A stretch of 64,000 nucleotides of DNA from Arthrobacter sp. (GCA_031277795.1 JAITLQ010000004.1:1-64000), one strand, 5' to 3'. Positions 48,341-56,633 are shown, counted from the first letter of the stretch. Numbers and translations: made by a program. Notes: generated by a model from the sequence alone, not told the origin.

Positions 48341-48484
48341 GATGCTCCTGGGTTGCGGTCCCACCATCCTGCCCCAGCCCGGGGCGCGGTCAAGCGCCGC
48401 GCCCGGGTGGGCGTGGGGCCGCGCCGTTCCGGGGGCGGCGGCCGCGCTCTCGATAGGGTGGGGCGCAAGAACACGGTGTCACGC

Positions 48485-48500
48485 GTCTACGAATGTAGAC
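48485..48500. promoter_or_regulatory. TetR operator candidate, perfect GTCTAC-GAAT-GTAGAC
   Basis: Perfect 6-bp arms with a 4-bp centre, 44 bp upstream of the tetR start. This fits autoregulation. The same palindrome is at 50484, with one mismatch at 53498 and 58951. Confidence 0.75.
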
Positions 48501-48544
48501 TTGTCGGAACTGTGTCGTCCAGCCTGTCCCCGTGAGGAGCCTCC

Positions 48545-49141
48545 GTGCCTAAGAAGATCGACCATGCCGAGCGACGCCGGCTCGTCACCGACGTCACGCG
48601 CGGGCTGATCATTCAGGGCGGGCTCGAGGCGGCGACGATGCGCGAGATCGCCAAGGAGGCCGGCTTCGCCAACGGTGCGCTCAAGCACTTCTTTGATTCG
48701 AAGGACGACATCATCAAGGCCACCTACGACTCCTCTTTGGAGCGCATGGGGGAGGTCGTCAACGAGGCCGCCGAGGACGTGCGGGGCCTGAAGGCCCTGC
48801 GCTCCATGGCCTTCGCCGCGATGCCGGACGACGAGGAGAAGCGCACGGCCGGCCGCGTGCTCCTCGCCTTCTGGGAGCGCGCAGCGACCGAGAAGTCCAT
48901 GGCGGACACCTATCGAGAGCACCTGGATCAGTGGCGCACGGGCCTGCTGCAGTATCTCGCGGAGGCCCGCGAGGACGGCGACGTCACGGCGCCCGAAGCG
49001 GACGAGGTGCTCGTCTCCGAGATCATCCTCATCAACGCCGGCGTCAACGTCATGGGGCTGCTGGCGCCGGACGTCTTCAGCTTCGAATCCCAGCGCGAGC
49101 TGCTCAACGCCTTCTTCGAGCGCATCACGCGCCGCGACTGA
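48545..49141 (+). CDS. TetR family regulator, likely master of the GTCTAC palindrome regulon
   Basis: 198 aa from GTG with GAGGAG upstream. HTH region AERRRLVTDVTRGLIIQGG, MREIAKEAGFANGALKHFF, SKDDIIKATY. A C-terminal ligand domain with TYREHLDQWRTGLLQYLAEA is typical of this branch. The operator candidate lies in its own promoter and in front of the methyltransferase/hydrolase pair, the aldo/keto reductase-SDR pair and the amidohydrolase-alcohol dehydrogenase pair. The TetR at 38074 is a paralogue with a related recognition helix. Confidence 0.92.
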   Translation: MPKKIDHAERRRLVTDVTRGLIIQGGLEAATMREIAKEAGFANGALKHFFDSKDDIIKATYDSSLERMGEVVNEAAEDVRGLKALRSMAFAAMPDDEEKRTAGRVLLAFWERAATEKSMADTYREHLDQWRTGLLQYLAEAREDGDVTAPEADEVLVSEIILINAGVNVMGLLAPDVFSFESQRELLNAFFERITRRD

Positions 49142-49199
49142 CCCCGCGCCCGCCCGCCTGACCCAAGCGCACCGCCCAACCCGGCCGCCCGTCGTCGTG

Positions 49200-49266
49200 C
49201 TTTGAGGCGTCTTTGTGCCTTTGAGGCGCGTTTTTCGCGCCTCAAAGCAGCAAACCCGCCTCAAAG
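49200..49266. repeat. Paired-arm palindrome, CTTTGAGGCG word, 19-bp step
   Basis: CTTTGAGGCG starts at 49200 and 49219, and its complement CGCCTCAAAG at 49238 and 49257: four copies at exactly 19-bp steps. The central hairpin has 12-bp arms and a T5 loop. It sits between the convergent tetR and methyltransferase genes. Confidence 0.85.
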
Positions 49267-49298
49267 CGCCTTGCCTGGCGGGCCCGCCCGCACTAGCA

Positions 49299-49341
49299 GC
49301 AACGCCCCCTCGCCCCGTGCAGGCGGGGGAGGGGGCGTTGC
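49299..49341 (-). terminator. Terminator hairpin of the methyltransferase gene
   Basis: GCAACGCCCCCTC and its complement (13 bp perfect) with a 17-nt loop, about 50 bp past the minus-strand stop. Confidence 0.75.
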
Positions 49342-49389
49342 TGTTGCGGGGACCGACGGCCCTGAAGGACCCCGCGGGCTTGAGGAAAC

Positions 49390-50382
49390 TCAGACGGCCT
49401 TGGCGACCAGGAGGCGGGGCGAGCCGGGCAGGGCCAGGAGCTCGGTGGGCTCGAAGCCGGCCTCGCGGACCCAGCCCTCGACCTCCTCGCGCGGGAACAC
49501 GAACGTGCCGTCGATGTTGTAGTACTCGCCGGCGTGCACGGCGTCGAGCTTGCGCGGCACGGCGTCGGAGTCCAGGTAGAAGTCGAGGACCAGCAGCGTG
49601 GCGCCCGGCGCGGCGGCGGCGCGCGCGGCCTTCAGGATGGCCCGGTTCTGCTCCACGGAGAAGCGGTGCAGGACGTGGTTGACCATGACGAGGTCGTGTT
49701 CACCCTCGGGGGCGGCCGACTCGGTCGCGGCGCCGACCACGGTGACACGATCGGACACGCCGGCGGCCGCAGCGGCGCCCTCGACGGCGGGGGTGAAGGC
49801 CGGGTCAACCACGAAGTCAACGGTGGCCTCGGCGTTGGCCTTGAGCAGGTTCACGGAGAACGACGGCGAGAGCGTGCCGAGGTCGAGGACGCGCTTGAAC
49901 GGCGCCACGTCGAACTCGCGCACGAACTGCTGGGCGTGCAGCTCGTTGTAGCCGGAGACGCCGGCCATGAACTCGCCCCAGCCGGCCTCGTCCAGCTCCA
50001 GCACGCCTGCGGCGTCGGTGTCCACGGTCTTCTGGTAGCCGCGCCACTGGTCGTAGGAGATGGTGCCGAGGAAGTTCAGGAAGCCCGTGAGGTCAAGCTC
50101 GGCGGCGTCGCCGGCCAGGTAGGCACGGGCCACGTCGGTGAGCTCGTAGCTGCCGTCGGTGCGGACCAGCAGGCCGTGCGCGGCCATGGAGTCGGCCAGG
50201 ATGCGGACCTGGTGCTCGCTGCGCTTGGTGGCCTCGGCGAGCTGCGCCGAGGTGAGCGGGCCGTCGGCGAGGGCGGCGAAGAGGCCGATGCGCGCGGCCG
50301 AGATCAGCTGCTGCGAGCCCATGAAGGCCGTGGCGAGCTCGAGGACGGGGTCCGGCGACACGTTCAGTGCAGTCTGGGTCAT
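49390..50382 (-). CDS. O-methyltransferase-like protein (dimerisation plus SAM domain)
   Basis: 330 aa from ATG with AAAGGAT upstream. N-terminal winged-helix dimerisation domain (SAARIGLFAALADGPLTSAQLAEATKRSE in pattern), as in acetylserotonin/caffeate O-methyltransferases, and a C-terminal Rossmann domain: VLDLGTLSPSFSVNLL, DFVVDPAFTPAVEGAA, HDLVMVNHVLHRFSVEQNR and TLLVLDFYL. Motif I normally reads DxGGGxG; here the glycines are replaced (DLGTLSPS), so SAM binding may be altered or lost. Probable GTCTAC palindrome promoter. Substrate unknown. Confidence 0.82.
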   Translation of the reverse strand: MTQTALNVSPDPVLELATAFMGSQQLISAARIGLFAALADGPLTSAQLAEATKRSEHQVRILADSMAAHGLLVRTDGSYELTDVARAYLAGDAAELDLTGFLNFLGTISYDQWRGYQKTVDTDAAGVLELDEAGWGEFMAGVSGYNELHAQQFVREFDVAPFKRVLDLGTLSPSFSVNLLKANAEATVDFVVDPAFTPAVEGAAAAAGVSDRVTVVGAATESAAPEGEHDLVMVNHVLHRFSVEQNRAILKAARAAAAPGATLLVLDFYLDSDAVPRKLDAVHAGEYYNIDGTFVFPREEVEGWVREAGFEPTELLALPGSPRLLVAKAV

Positions 50383-50483
50383 GGCGATCCTTTGTCTTCG
50401 GTGATGGGGGCTTGCCTTGGGGTGCCGCGGGCCCGGTGTGCGCGGGTGCCGCGGAGGGTTCCGGCGTGACCGGTTCGAAGGTA

Positions 50484-50499
50484 GTCTACAAACGTAGAC
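50484..50499. promoter_or_regulatory. TetR operator candidate, perfect GTCTAC-AAAC-GTAGAC
   Basis: It lies between the divergent methyltransferase and alpha/beta hydrolase genes (52 bp from the hydrolase ATG), so one site could control both directions. Confidence 0.75.
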
Positions 50500-50550
50500 A
50501 TTCAAAGTCGAGACCCGGATCACACCCGGCTCGCCCACTGAGAGGACGCC

Positions 50551-51360
50551 ATGGCGACCACCCCCCAGCTTTCCCTCCGCCCGGCGCCCGCGGCTCAGGC
50601 GTCACTGCCCGACGGCGACGCCGCTGCCGCGGCTTCCAGCCTCGGCGCGCCGGCCGTGGTGCTGATCCACGGCATGGCCTCCTCGAGCGAGCGCGACTTC
50701 GAGCAGAGCGGCTGGGTGCGAGCGCTGCACGAGGCCGGGCGCGACGTGGTGCTGGTGGACCTGCCCGGGCACGGCACGGCCGCCGGTGACGGCGGCGCGG
50801 TCGGCGGTGCGGCCGCCGGCGAGGGCGGTGCGGAGGTGCCGGTGCTGGACGTGCCCGAGCTGCTGGGGCACATCGCCGCCGGTGTTGCCGAGCTCGTGGC
50901 CGGGCCGGTCGACGTGCTCGGCTTCTCGCTGGGTTCGCGCCTGGCCTGGGACCTGCCCGCCGCCGGGTTGGACGTCCGTCGCCTCGCGCTCGTGGGCCTC
51001 GCGCCGCAGGAGCCGTTCGGCGCCCTCGACCCCCAGGCCTTCGCCGCGGTGGTGCTGGAGGGTGCAGCTCCGGCGGATCCGCTGACCGGCATGATCGCCG
51101 GCATGGTCGCGCAGCCCGAGGCCGGGCGCGCCGAGCGGGTCGGCCTCGTGGCGGCGCTGGGCGCCACCCCGTTCGACCCCCAGGCGGCCCCGGCCGTGCC
51201 CGCGCTGGTGGCCGCCGGCGCGGAGGATCCGGTGGCGGGCTCGCCCGAGTGGGCCGCCGCGGTGCTGTCCGCCGGTCAGACGCTCGTGGTGCCCGGCGAT
51301 CACGTGGGCTCGCTGCTGAGCGAGGAGTTCCGCGCGGCGGCGCTGGCGTTCCTCGCCTGA
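50551..51360 (+). CDS. Alpha/beta hydrolase
   Basis: 269 aa with GAGAGGAC before ATG. Small alpha/beta hydrolase: VLIHGMASSSERDFEQSGW (HG oxyanion segment), VLVDLPGHGTA, nucleophile elbow GFSLGSRLAW (Ser), an Asp in GAEDPVAG and His in VVPGDHVGSLL. No lid domain of note. The N-terminal 30 residues are low-complexity and include SLPDGDAAAAASSLG, encoded by a mini-repeat shared with the sortase gene. Divergent from the methyltransferase under a shared operator. Ester or lactone substrate unknown. Confidence 0.88.
   Translation: MATTPQLSLRPAPAAQASLPDGDAAAAASSLGAPAVVLIHGMASSSERDFEQSGWVRALHEAGRDVVLVDLPGHGTAAGDGGAVGGAAAGEGGAEVPVLDVPELLGHIAAGVAELVAGPVDVLGFSLGSRLAWDLPAAGLDVRRLALVGLAPQEPFGALDPQAFAAVVLEGAAPADPLTGMIAGMVAQPEAGRAERVGLVAALGATPFDPQAAPAVPALVAAGAEDPVAGSPEWAAAVLSAGQTLVVPGDHVGSLLSEEFRAAALAFLA
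50602..50645 (+). repeat. Dispersed mini-repeat inside the hydrolase N-terminus
   Basis: It starts TCACTGCCCGACGGC and contains GCTGCCGCGGCTTCCAGCC, identical in those parts to 8151-8191 in the sortase gene (opposite orientation), with one 3-bp difference in length that keeps the frame. Confidence 0.7.
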
Positions 51361-51382
51361 GCCATCCCGCGCCTCGGGGCCT

Positions 51383-51420
51383 CGCCCCGTGAACCCGGGC
51401 CCGCCCCGTGAACCCGGGCC
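51383..51420. repeat. Tandem 19-bp repeat before phzF-like gene
   Basis: CGCCCCGTGAACCCGGGCC occurs twice without gap, followed by CGCGCCGTCGGGCG, the dispersed word. Confidence 0.8.
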
Positions 51421-51451
51421 CGCGCCGTCGGGCGCTTGCTAGGTTGGGGTG

Positions 51452-52291
51452 ATGGTGAACCGCAGCTATGCAGAGGTCGATGTCTTCTCCGTCGAGCCGT
51501 ACTTCGGCAATCCGCTGGCGGTGGTGCTGGAGTCCGAGGGGCTCGGCACGGAGGCCATGCAGCGCTTTGCCAAGTGGACCAATCTCTCCGAGACCACGTT
51601 CCTCTTGCCGCCCACGCAGCCCGGCGCCGACTATCGCGTGCGCATCTTCACCGGAACGCAGGAGTTTCCCTTTGCCGGTCATCCGACCCTAGGTTCCGCG
51701 GCCGCGTGGCTGCGGGCCGGTGGCGTGCCGGCGCGGGACGGCGTGGTGATTCAGGAGTGCGGGGCCGGCCTGGTCCCCGTGCGCGTGGACGGGGAGCGGC
51801 TCGCGTTCAAGGCGCCGCCGCTCACTCGCTACGAGCCCTTGACGGAGGAGCTGCTGGTGAGGATCGCCGCGGCGCTCGGGGTGCCCCGGGAGCGCCTGCT
51901 GGACGCTTCGTGGATCGTCAATGGCCCGCCCTGGATCGGCGTGCGACTCGCGAGCGCCGCCGAGGTCCTGGCGCTCGATCCGGACCCCGTTGCGTTGGGC
52001 GAGCTGTGCGTCGGCGTGGTGGGTCCGCACGCCCCCGGAGCGGAGGCGGAGGTGGAGGTCCGCGCCTTCGTGGGCGAGGATCCGGTGTTCGAGGACCCGG
52101 TGACGGGCAGCCTCAACGCCGGCCTGGCGCACTGGCTGCTGGACACGGGCGTGATGAGCGGCGGCTACGTCGCGGCGCAGGGCACGGCGATCGGCTTCCG
52201 CGGGCGTGTGCACCTCAGCGTGGACGACGACGGCGAGATCTGGGTGGGCGGCGACGTCACGAGCTGCGTGAGCGGGACCGTGGAGCTCTGA
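51452..52291 (+). CDS. PhzF family isomerase/epimerase
   Basis: 279 aa; GTG 51449, ATG 51452 and GTG 51455 are adjacent candidates, ATG chosen. Two-lobed diaminopimelate-epimerase fold without the cysteines. Family motifs are DVFSVEPYFGNPLAVVLES, NLSETTFLLPP (catalytic Glu), RIFTGTQEFPFAGHPTLGS and FEDPVTGSLNAGLAHWL. PhzF itself isomerises a phenazine precursor, but most family members have unknown substrates, and no phenazine genes are here. It follows the hydrolase in the same direction. Confidence 0.92.
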   Translation: MVNRSYAEVDVFSVEPYFGNPLAVVLESEGLGTEAMQRFAKWTNLSETTFLLPPTQPGADYRVRIFTGTQEFPFAGHPTLGSAAAWLRAGGVPARDGVVIQECGAGLVPVRVDGERLAFKAPPLTRYEPLTEELLVRIAAALGVPRERLLDASWIVNGPPWIGVRLASAAEVLALDPDPVALGELCVGVVGPHAPGAEAEVEVRAFVGEDPVFEDPVTGSLNAGLAHWLLDTGVMSGGYVAAQGTAIGFRGRVHLSVDDDGEIWVGGDVTSCVSGTVEL

Positions 52292-52323
52292 CGATCCGGT
52301 CAGAACACTTCGGTCCGAACACT

Positions 52324-52358
52324 AAGGAAGCCCCGGCCGCTGTGGCCGGGGCTTCCTT
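52324..52358. terminator. Bidirectional terminator
   Basis: Perfect 15-bp arms (AAGGAAGCCCCGGCC and complement), 5-nt loop, then TTG. Between the convergent PhzF and aldo/keto reductase genes. Confidence 0.9.
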
Positions 52359-52475
52359 TGTCATCACTCGCACCCTTGAGGATGTCTACGACACTACGGG
52401 GCCAAAGTGAGAGGCTCCTGTGTGAGTGCCTCCGCTTGCCTGGGTGTTGGGGGTGGTTCGGGTGAACGGCCCGGC

Positions 52476-53462
52476 TCAGGCTCCCGCGGGTGCGGGGAAG
52501 GTGCCGTCGGCCGGCACGTCCTGGTCGCGCTGCAGCTCGGCGCAGGCCGCGCGCAGGTCCCCGGCGCCCACGCGCTCCAGCAAGTCAAGCGCGGCGGCGT
52601 TCTGGCGGAACTGCTCCACGGAGGAGGCGCCGAAGAGCACCGAGCCGCAGGCCTCGTGCGTCAGGGTGAAGGCCAGGGCGAGCTGGGTCGGCGTGGCGCC
52701 GAGCCCCTCGGCGACGGCCTGCACGCGCGGATAGGCCTCGACGATGCGCTCGCGGATGCCGCCCACATCGGCACCGATCTTGCGACCGGGGGTGAGCTTG
52801 CCGGCCAGGATGCCGCCCTCAAAGATGTCGGAGGCCTGCAACCCGAGGCCGCGCTCGAAGAGCTCGGCGTACGGCGCGCCTTCGGCCATGGAACGGCGCA
52901 CGAGCGAGTACTTCAGCTGTGCGAAGCTGGGTCCGACGAGCCCGTAGCGCTCGGCGTGCTCCATGGCGCGGCGGGTCTCCTCGACGTGCCAGTTGTTGAC
53001 GCCCCACTCGGCAAAGAGTCCGTCGTTGATGAGCTCGTTGGCCTCGTCGACCACGCGCTCCACGTCCAGTTCGCCGAAGTGATCGCCCACCACGACGTGC
53101 TCGGCGTGGTCGGTGCCGATGCGCTCGAGCGAGGTCTCGAACTGTCCGCGGAAGCCCGTGGCCGGGTAGTCCCAGAGCCAGAGCTTGCCGCAGAGGATGT
53201 AGTCCTCGCGGGCCACGCCGGCGGCGGCGATCGCGTCGCGGAAGCGCAGGTCGGTCACGGCCTGCTCGGCGTGCGGGCCCATGTTGTAGTGCGCCACGTC
53301 GAAGTAGTTGGCGCCGGCGTCCACGGCCTCGCTGACCAGGGTCGCGGCGGCGTCCGGCTCCATGCGGTCCCACGTGTTCCAGGAACCGAGGGCGAGGACG
53401 GGAACCTCGGGCCCGGCGGCGCCGAGCCGGCGGCGGGGGACGCGGGGAAGGGGCTGATTCAT
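52476..53462 (-). CDS. Aldo/keto reductase
   Basis: 328 aa from the ATG (MNQPLPRV) with GAGGAG upstream; an ATG eight codons earlier has no site. TIM-barrel NADP(H) oxidoreductase: LGAAGPEVPVLALGSWNTWD, catalytic Asp and Tyr in YFDVAHYNMG, Lys in ILCGKLWLWD, His in VVVGDHFGELD, then WGVNNWHVEE. Closely related to the reductase at 60265. The operator candidate at 53498 lies 36 bp upstream. Substrate unknown; possibly a carbonyl intermediate in the same pathway as the divergent SDR. Confidence 0.9.
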   Translation of the reverse strand: MNQPLPRVPRRRLGAAGPEVPVLALGSWNTWDRMEPDAAATLVSEAVDAGANYFDVAHYNMGPHAEQAVTDLRFRDAIAAAGVAREDYILCGKLWLWDYPATGFRGQFETSLERIGTDHAEHVVVGDHFGELDVERVVDEANELINDGLFAEWGVNNWHVEETRRAMEHAERYGLVGPSFAQLKYSLVRRSMAEGAPYAELFERGLGLQASDIFEGGILAGKLTPGRKIGADVGGIRERIVEAYPRVQAVAEGLGATPTQLALAFTLTHEACGSVLFGASSVEQFRQNAAALDLLERVGAGDLRAACAELQRDQDVPADGTFPAPAGA

Positions 53463-53497
53463 GGGTTTCTCCTCGGTGACTGCCATCACGTTTTTTC

Positions 53498-53513
53498 GTC
53501 TACGCTTGTATAC
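53498..53513. promoter_or_regulatory. TetR operator candidate, GTCTAC-GCTT-GTATAC (one mismatch)
   Basis: Between the divergent aldo/keto reductase and SDR genes. Same spacing and all but one base of the palindrome at 48485 and 50484. Confidence 0.65.
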
Positions 53514-53557
53514 TATAAAACCGAGACCCCCCCGAATTCCATGCCAAGGAGGCATCC

Positions 53558-54298
53558 ATGAGCAGCGATCGACTTGTCCTCATCACCGGCGGAGCCGGCG
53601 GCATCGGCGCCGCCCTGGCGCAGGCCTTCCTCGACGCGGGCGACCGTGTGGTGTTGCTGGACCGCGAGGCCGAGGCGCTCGCCGCCCGCGCCGCCGAGCT
53701 CGGGACGGCCCACGCCGTCGTCGACATCACCGACCCGGACTCCGTGCGCGCCGCCGTCGCCGCCATCGCCGCGGAGCACGGCACCCCGGACGTCCTCGTG
53801 AACAACGCGGGCCTGCTCTCCCTCCACGGACCGGTGCTCGGCCTGGCGCCCGAGGACTACAAGAAGATCCTCGACGTCAACGTGGTCGGCACCTTCACCG
53901 TGACCCAGGCCGTGGCCGCCGCGATGGTTGAGGCGGGCCGCCCGGGCGCCGTCGTCAACATCTCCTCCATCGGGGCCTCTCAGCCCACCCCGGGCATGGG
54001 CGGCTACGAGTCCTCCAAGGCCGCCGTCGACGCGCAGACGCGCTGGGCCGCCATCGAGCTGGCCGCGCACGGCATCCGCGTCAACGCCGTGGCCCCCGGT
54101 CCCGTGCTCACGCCCATGATGGCGATGGCCATGCCGGAGGGTTCGGAGGCCCGCAGCGCGTGGACCTCGCGCATCCCGCTGGCGCAGATGGCGGCCCCCG
54201 AGGACGTCGCCGCCGCCGCCGTGTTTGTCGCCTCCGCCGCGGCCAAGCACCTCACCGGCATCGTCATCCCGGTGGACGGCGGGCAGTTGCTCGGCTGA
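53558..54298 (+). CDS. Short-chain dehydrogenase/reductase
   Basis: 246 aa with AAGGAGG before ATG. Classical SDR: cofactor motif TGGAGGIGAAL at the N-terminus, DVLVNNAGLLS, catalytic Ser in NISSIGASQP, YESSK (Tyr and Lys) and a C-terminal VPVDGGQLLG-like ending (IPVDGGQLLG). An NAD preference is suggested by Asp after strand 2 (LLDREAEAL). It shares the divergent promoter and operator with the aldo/keto reductase. Substrate not evident. Confidence 0.94.
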   Translation: MSSDRLVLITGGAGGIGAALAQAFLDAGDRVVLLDREAEALAARAAELGTAHAVVDITDPDSVRAAVAAIAAEHGTPDVLVNNAGLLSLHGPVLGLAPEDYKKILDVNVVGTFTVTQAVAAAMVEAGRPGAVVNISSIGASQPTPGMGGYESSKAAVDAQTRWAAIELAAHGIRVNAVAPGPVLTPMMAMAMPEGSEARSAWTSRIPLAQMAAPEDVAAAAVFVASAAAKHLTGIVIPVDGGQLLG

Positions 54299-54302
54299 GA
54301 CC

Positions 54303-54419
54303 CCGCCCCGGCCCGCTTGCGCTGAGCCGGGGCGGTCGCTGGCGCGCGGGCCCGACAACGGGTGGTCGACGGCGCCGCAACGCCAGTGAGGCGGGCACCC
54401 GTGCCGGGGTGCCCGCCTC
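54303..54419 (+). terminator. Two hairpins after the SDR gene
   Basis: CCGCCCCGGC/GCCGGGGCGG (54303-54312, 54326-54335) and GAGGCGGGCACCC with its complement (54388-54400, 54407-54419, 13 bp perfect). Confidence 0.75.
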
Positions 54420-54439
54420 CTTGCGCTCCGTGCTCCCGG

Positions 54440-54508
54440 CTTTGCCCACCCTCGTTGCGCTTTGCCCTGGGAATTCCCCGGGGCAAAGCACCAAAGACAT
54501 GGGCAAAG
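54440..54508. repeat. Paired-arm palindrome, CTTTGCCC word, 20-bp step
   Basis: CTTTGCCC at 54440 and 54460, GGGCAAAG at 54481 and 54501 (steps 20, 21, 20). The same word and the same steps are found at 57298. It lies between the convergent SDR and lipoprotein genes. Confidence 0.85.
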
Positions 54509-54564
54509 CCAAGGCCTCGCCGGTCGGGCGTGCTCGTTCTGGTCAGCCGAAGTGCTCGTTCTGC

Positions 54565-55056
54565 TTAGTCGACGGACGCCGAGCTGGGCGGTCCCGTCTC
54601 CGGGGCCGTGGTCGTGGCCGGCTCGATGCCTTCGGGGAGAGCGAGCGTGAAGCCCGCGTCCCAAACGCTGGAGCCCGAGAGGCGCACGCGTTCGCCACCG
54701 CCGATCAGGTAGACCGCGTGCCCCGATCCGGCCTGGGCCTCGGTGTCCTCCTCGACCCGCACGTTCTCCGCCGTGATGTCCGCTGCCTCGAACACCTGCT
54801 TGGTCCGCTCCAAGAGCTCGTCGGTGACGTAGTTCTTGCCGGCGCCGGCCCACGCGGTGAGCGCACGGCACGCCCCGCCGGTGTCGCCGGCGTAGGTGGC
54901 CTTCACGAGCTGCTGGCCCGCCTCCTCGAAGGAGGTCATGGGCTGGCGGGCGTCGCACGTCTGCTCGCTGTAGTCCTTGAAGGCGTTGCAGGCGCTCAGC
55001 GCGGCGGCCGCGGTGATGGCCAGGGCGGTGCACAGGGTCAGGGTGCTGCGGTGCAT
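54565..55056 (-). CDS. Small secreted lipoprotein, unknown function
   Basis: 163 aa from ATG with GAAGGAG upstream. A signal peptide with lipobox LSAC (Cys at 23), then a soluble acidic domain with CDARQPMTSFEEAGQQLVKA and DTGGACRALTAWAGAG (two Cys that may pair), a middle beta segment (HAVYLIGGGERVRLSG) and an Ala/Thr/Pro/Ser-rich tail. I recognise no family. Divergent from the ClpP pair (234 bp), so it may share regulation with it. Confidence 0.8.
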   Translation of the reverse strand: MHRSTLTLCTALAITAAAALSACNAFKDYSEQTCDARQPMTSFEEAGQQLVKATYAGDTGGACRALTAWAGAGKNYVTDELLERTKQVFEAADITAENVRVEEDTEAQAGSGHAVYLIGGGERVRLSGSSVWDAGFTLALPEGIEPATTTAPETGPPSSASVD

Positions 55057-55210
55057 GTCTCTCCTTCGTCAAGATCACCCATCCTGACACGCCGAGAGCG
55101 TCGCACGGATCCACTCCTCGTGCAGCCCCAGCGCCCACCCCCGGGCCCTCCGCACAGACCCCGTGACCACCCGCGCCCCGCGCACAGCGCCAGCACCAGC
55201 CCCAGCGGCC

Positions 55211-55283
55211 CCCGGCGGAACCGCCGGGAGCGGATCCGCCGCGAGCCGCGCGCCGTTCACGCCCGGCCCGGTCCGGCGTGAAC
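55211..55283. promoter_or_regulatory. Nested palindromes just upstream of the ClpP pair
   Basis: CCCGGCGG-AA-CCGCCGGG (55211-55228), GCGGATCCGC (55230-55239) and GTTCACGCC-N11-GGCGTGAAC (55255-55283). The last ends 7 bp before the ATG, where a ribosome site would be expected and none is seen. It could be an operator for the ClgR-like protein at 56733 or a translation-blocking hairpin. Confidence 0.55.
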
Positions 55284-55290
55284 TTGCCGC

Positions 55291-55935
55291 ATGGCAAACA
55301 CTGAACCCGCGCCGTCGGGCCTTGAATCCCAGGTGGCGGCCGGCCTGCTCGGCCGGCGCATCATCCTTCTCGACCGGGCACTGGAGGACGCGAACGTCTC
55401 CGCCCTGTGCTCCCAATTGCTCCTGCTCTCGCAGGAGGACCCGGCCGCCGACATCGTCCTGGCGATCAACTCGCCGGGCGGCTCGGTGCCCGGCATGCTC
55501 GCGATCGCCGACCTCATGGCGCTCATCCCCAACGACGTGCGCACGCTCGCGCTGGGCATGGCCTACTCCGCCGGGCAGTTCCTGCTCTCGGCCGGCACGC
55601 CGGGCAAGCGCTTCGCCCTGCCGCACGCCACGGTGCTCCTGCATCAGGGATCGGCCGGTTTTGGCGGCTCGGCCGTGGACATCGCGCTGCAGGCGCAGCA
55701 CCTGCGCGCCACGCGGGACACGGTCCTCGGGCTCATCGCCGAGCACACGGGGCAGAGCCTCGCGCGCGTCACCGAGGACTCGCAGCGCGACCGCATCTGG
55801 GACGCGCAGGGGGCGCTGGAGTACGGCTTCATCGACGAGGTGGTGCACGACGTCGCGTCCGTCCTGAGCACGAAGCGCAGCGTTGGTCACGCGGGGCCTC
55901 GCGCCACGGGCGCGGGGGAGGGGAGCGTCCGATGA
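55291..55935 (+). CDS. ClpP-family serine protease subunit, catalytically complete
   Basis: 214 aa. ClpP fold with INSPGGSVPGMLAIAD (oxyanion region), catalytic Ser in LGMAYSAGQFLLSAG, His in TVLLHQGSAGFGG and Asp in SQRDRIWDAQGALEYGFIDEV. Coupled by ATGA overlap to a second ClpP-like gene. No clpX, clpC or tig gene lies near, so this is an accessory pair and not the housekeeping clpP1P2. The first residues (MANTEPAPSGLESQ) come from a segment containing the dispersed CGCCGTCGGGC word. Codon start has no clear Shine-Dalgarno. Confidence 0.9.
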   Translation: MANTEPAPSGLESQVAAGLLGRRIILLDRALEDANVSALCSQLLLLSQEDPAADIVLAINSPGGSVPGMLAIADLMALIPNDVRTLALGMAYSAGQFLLSAGTPGKRFALPHATVLLHQGSAGFGGSAVDIALQAQHLRATRDTVLGLIAEHTGQSLARVTEDSQRDRIWDAQGALEYGFIDEVVHDVASVLSTKRSVGHAGPRATGAGEGSVR

Positions 55936-56531
55936 GCACGTACGTGGTGCCGCACGTGGTGGAGCGAACGGCGAACGGATCCGAGCGCGTCACCGACGTC
56001 TTCTCCCGCTTGGTGTCGGAGCGGATCGTCTACATCGGGACGCCGGTGGACGACGACGTCGCCAACTCCGTGATCGCCCAGCTGTTGCACCTGGAGAGCG
56101 TGTCCCCGCAGTCGCCCATCGACCTGGTGCTCAACGCGGCTGGCGGCACGGAGTCGGCCGTGCTGGCCGTGCACGACACCCTGCGCTACGTGAACTCGCC
56201 CGTGGCGACCACGGTGGTGGGGCAGGTGTCCGGCGCGGCGGCCTTGCTGCTGGCCGGTGCGCAACCGGGGCGACGCCTCCTGCTGCCCCACGCGCGGGTG
56301 GTGCTCCACCAGCCCGTGGCCGAGGCGCGCGGGGCCATCCCCGATCTCATCCCGGAGGCCGAGGAGGTGGAGCGCGTGCGCTTGGTCGTCGAGGGGCTGC
56401 TCGCCGGGTATGCGGGGAAGGCCGCCTCGCAGCTGCGGGCCGACACCGACCGGGCGCTCGTGCTGCCAGGGCACGCGGCCGTGGCCTACGGTGTGGCGGA
56501 CGAGGTCATCGAGGCCCGTCGCCCGGCCTGA
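55932..56531 (+). CDS. ClpP-like subunit with degenerate active site
   Basis: 199 aa, ATG overlapping the previous stop. The ClpP fold is clear (VYIGTPVDDDVANSVIAQLL, DLVLNAAGGTESAVLAVHD, RRLLLPHARVVLHQP, AYGVADEVIEAR). Aligned by eye to ClpP, however, the catalytic Ser is Gly (GQVSGAAALLLAG against GQAASMGAFLLAA) and the catalytic Asp is Ala (DTDRALVLP against DTERDNFMS). The His is kept. The oxyanion SPGGS is changed to AAGGT. It is likely a structural, ClpR-like partner of the active subunit. Confidence 0.88.
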   Translation: MSTYVVPHVVERTANGSERVTDVFSRLVSERIVYIGTPVDDDVANSVIAQLLHLESVSPQSPIDLVLNAAGGTESAVLAVHDTLRYVNSPVATTVVGQVSGAAALLLAGAQPGRRLLLPHARVVLHQPVAEARGAIPDLIPEAEEVERVRLVVEGLLAGYAGKAASQLRADTDRALVLPGHAAVAYGVADEVIEARRPA

Positions 56532-56633
56532 ACCGGAGGATCCGTTGGCGCGCCCGGCCTGCCCGGCGCGGGTGGCCGCAGGCCGTCGCTTGCCGCTTGC
56601 TGTGGCGCGGGGGAGGGCGGCGGGGCGTGGCGC

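Noticed and set aside
51452-52291. Phenazine biosynthesis indicated by the PhzF-like gene
   Set aside because: No other phenazine genes are present; PhzF-like proteins are widespread with unknown roles.
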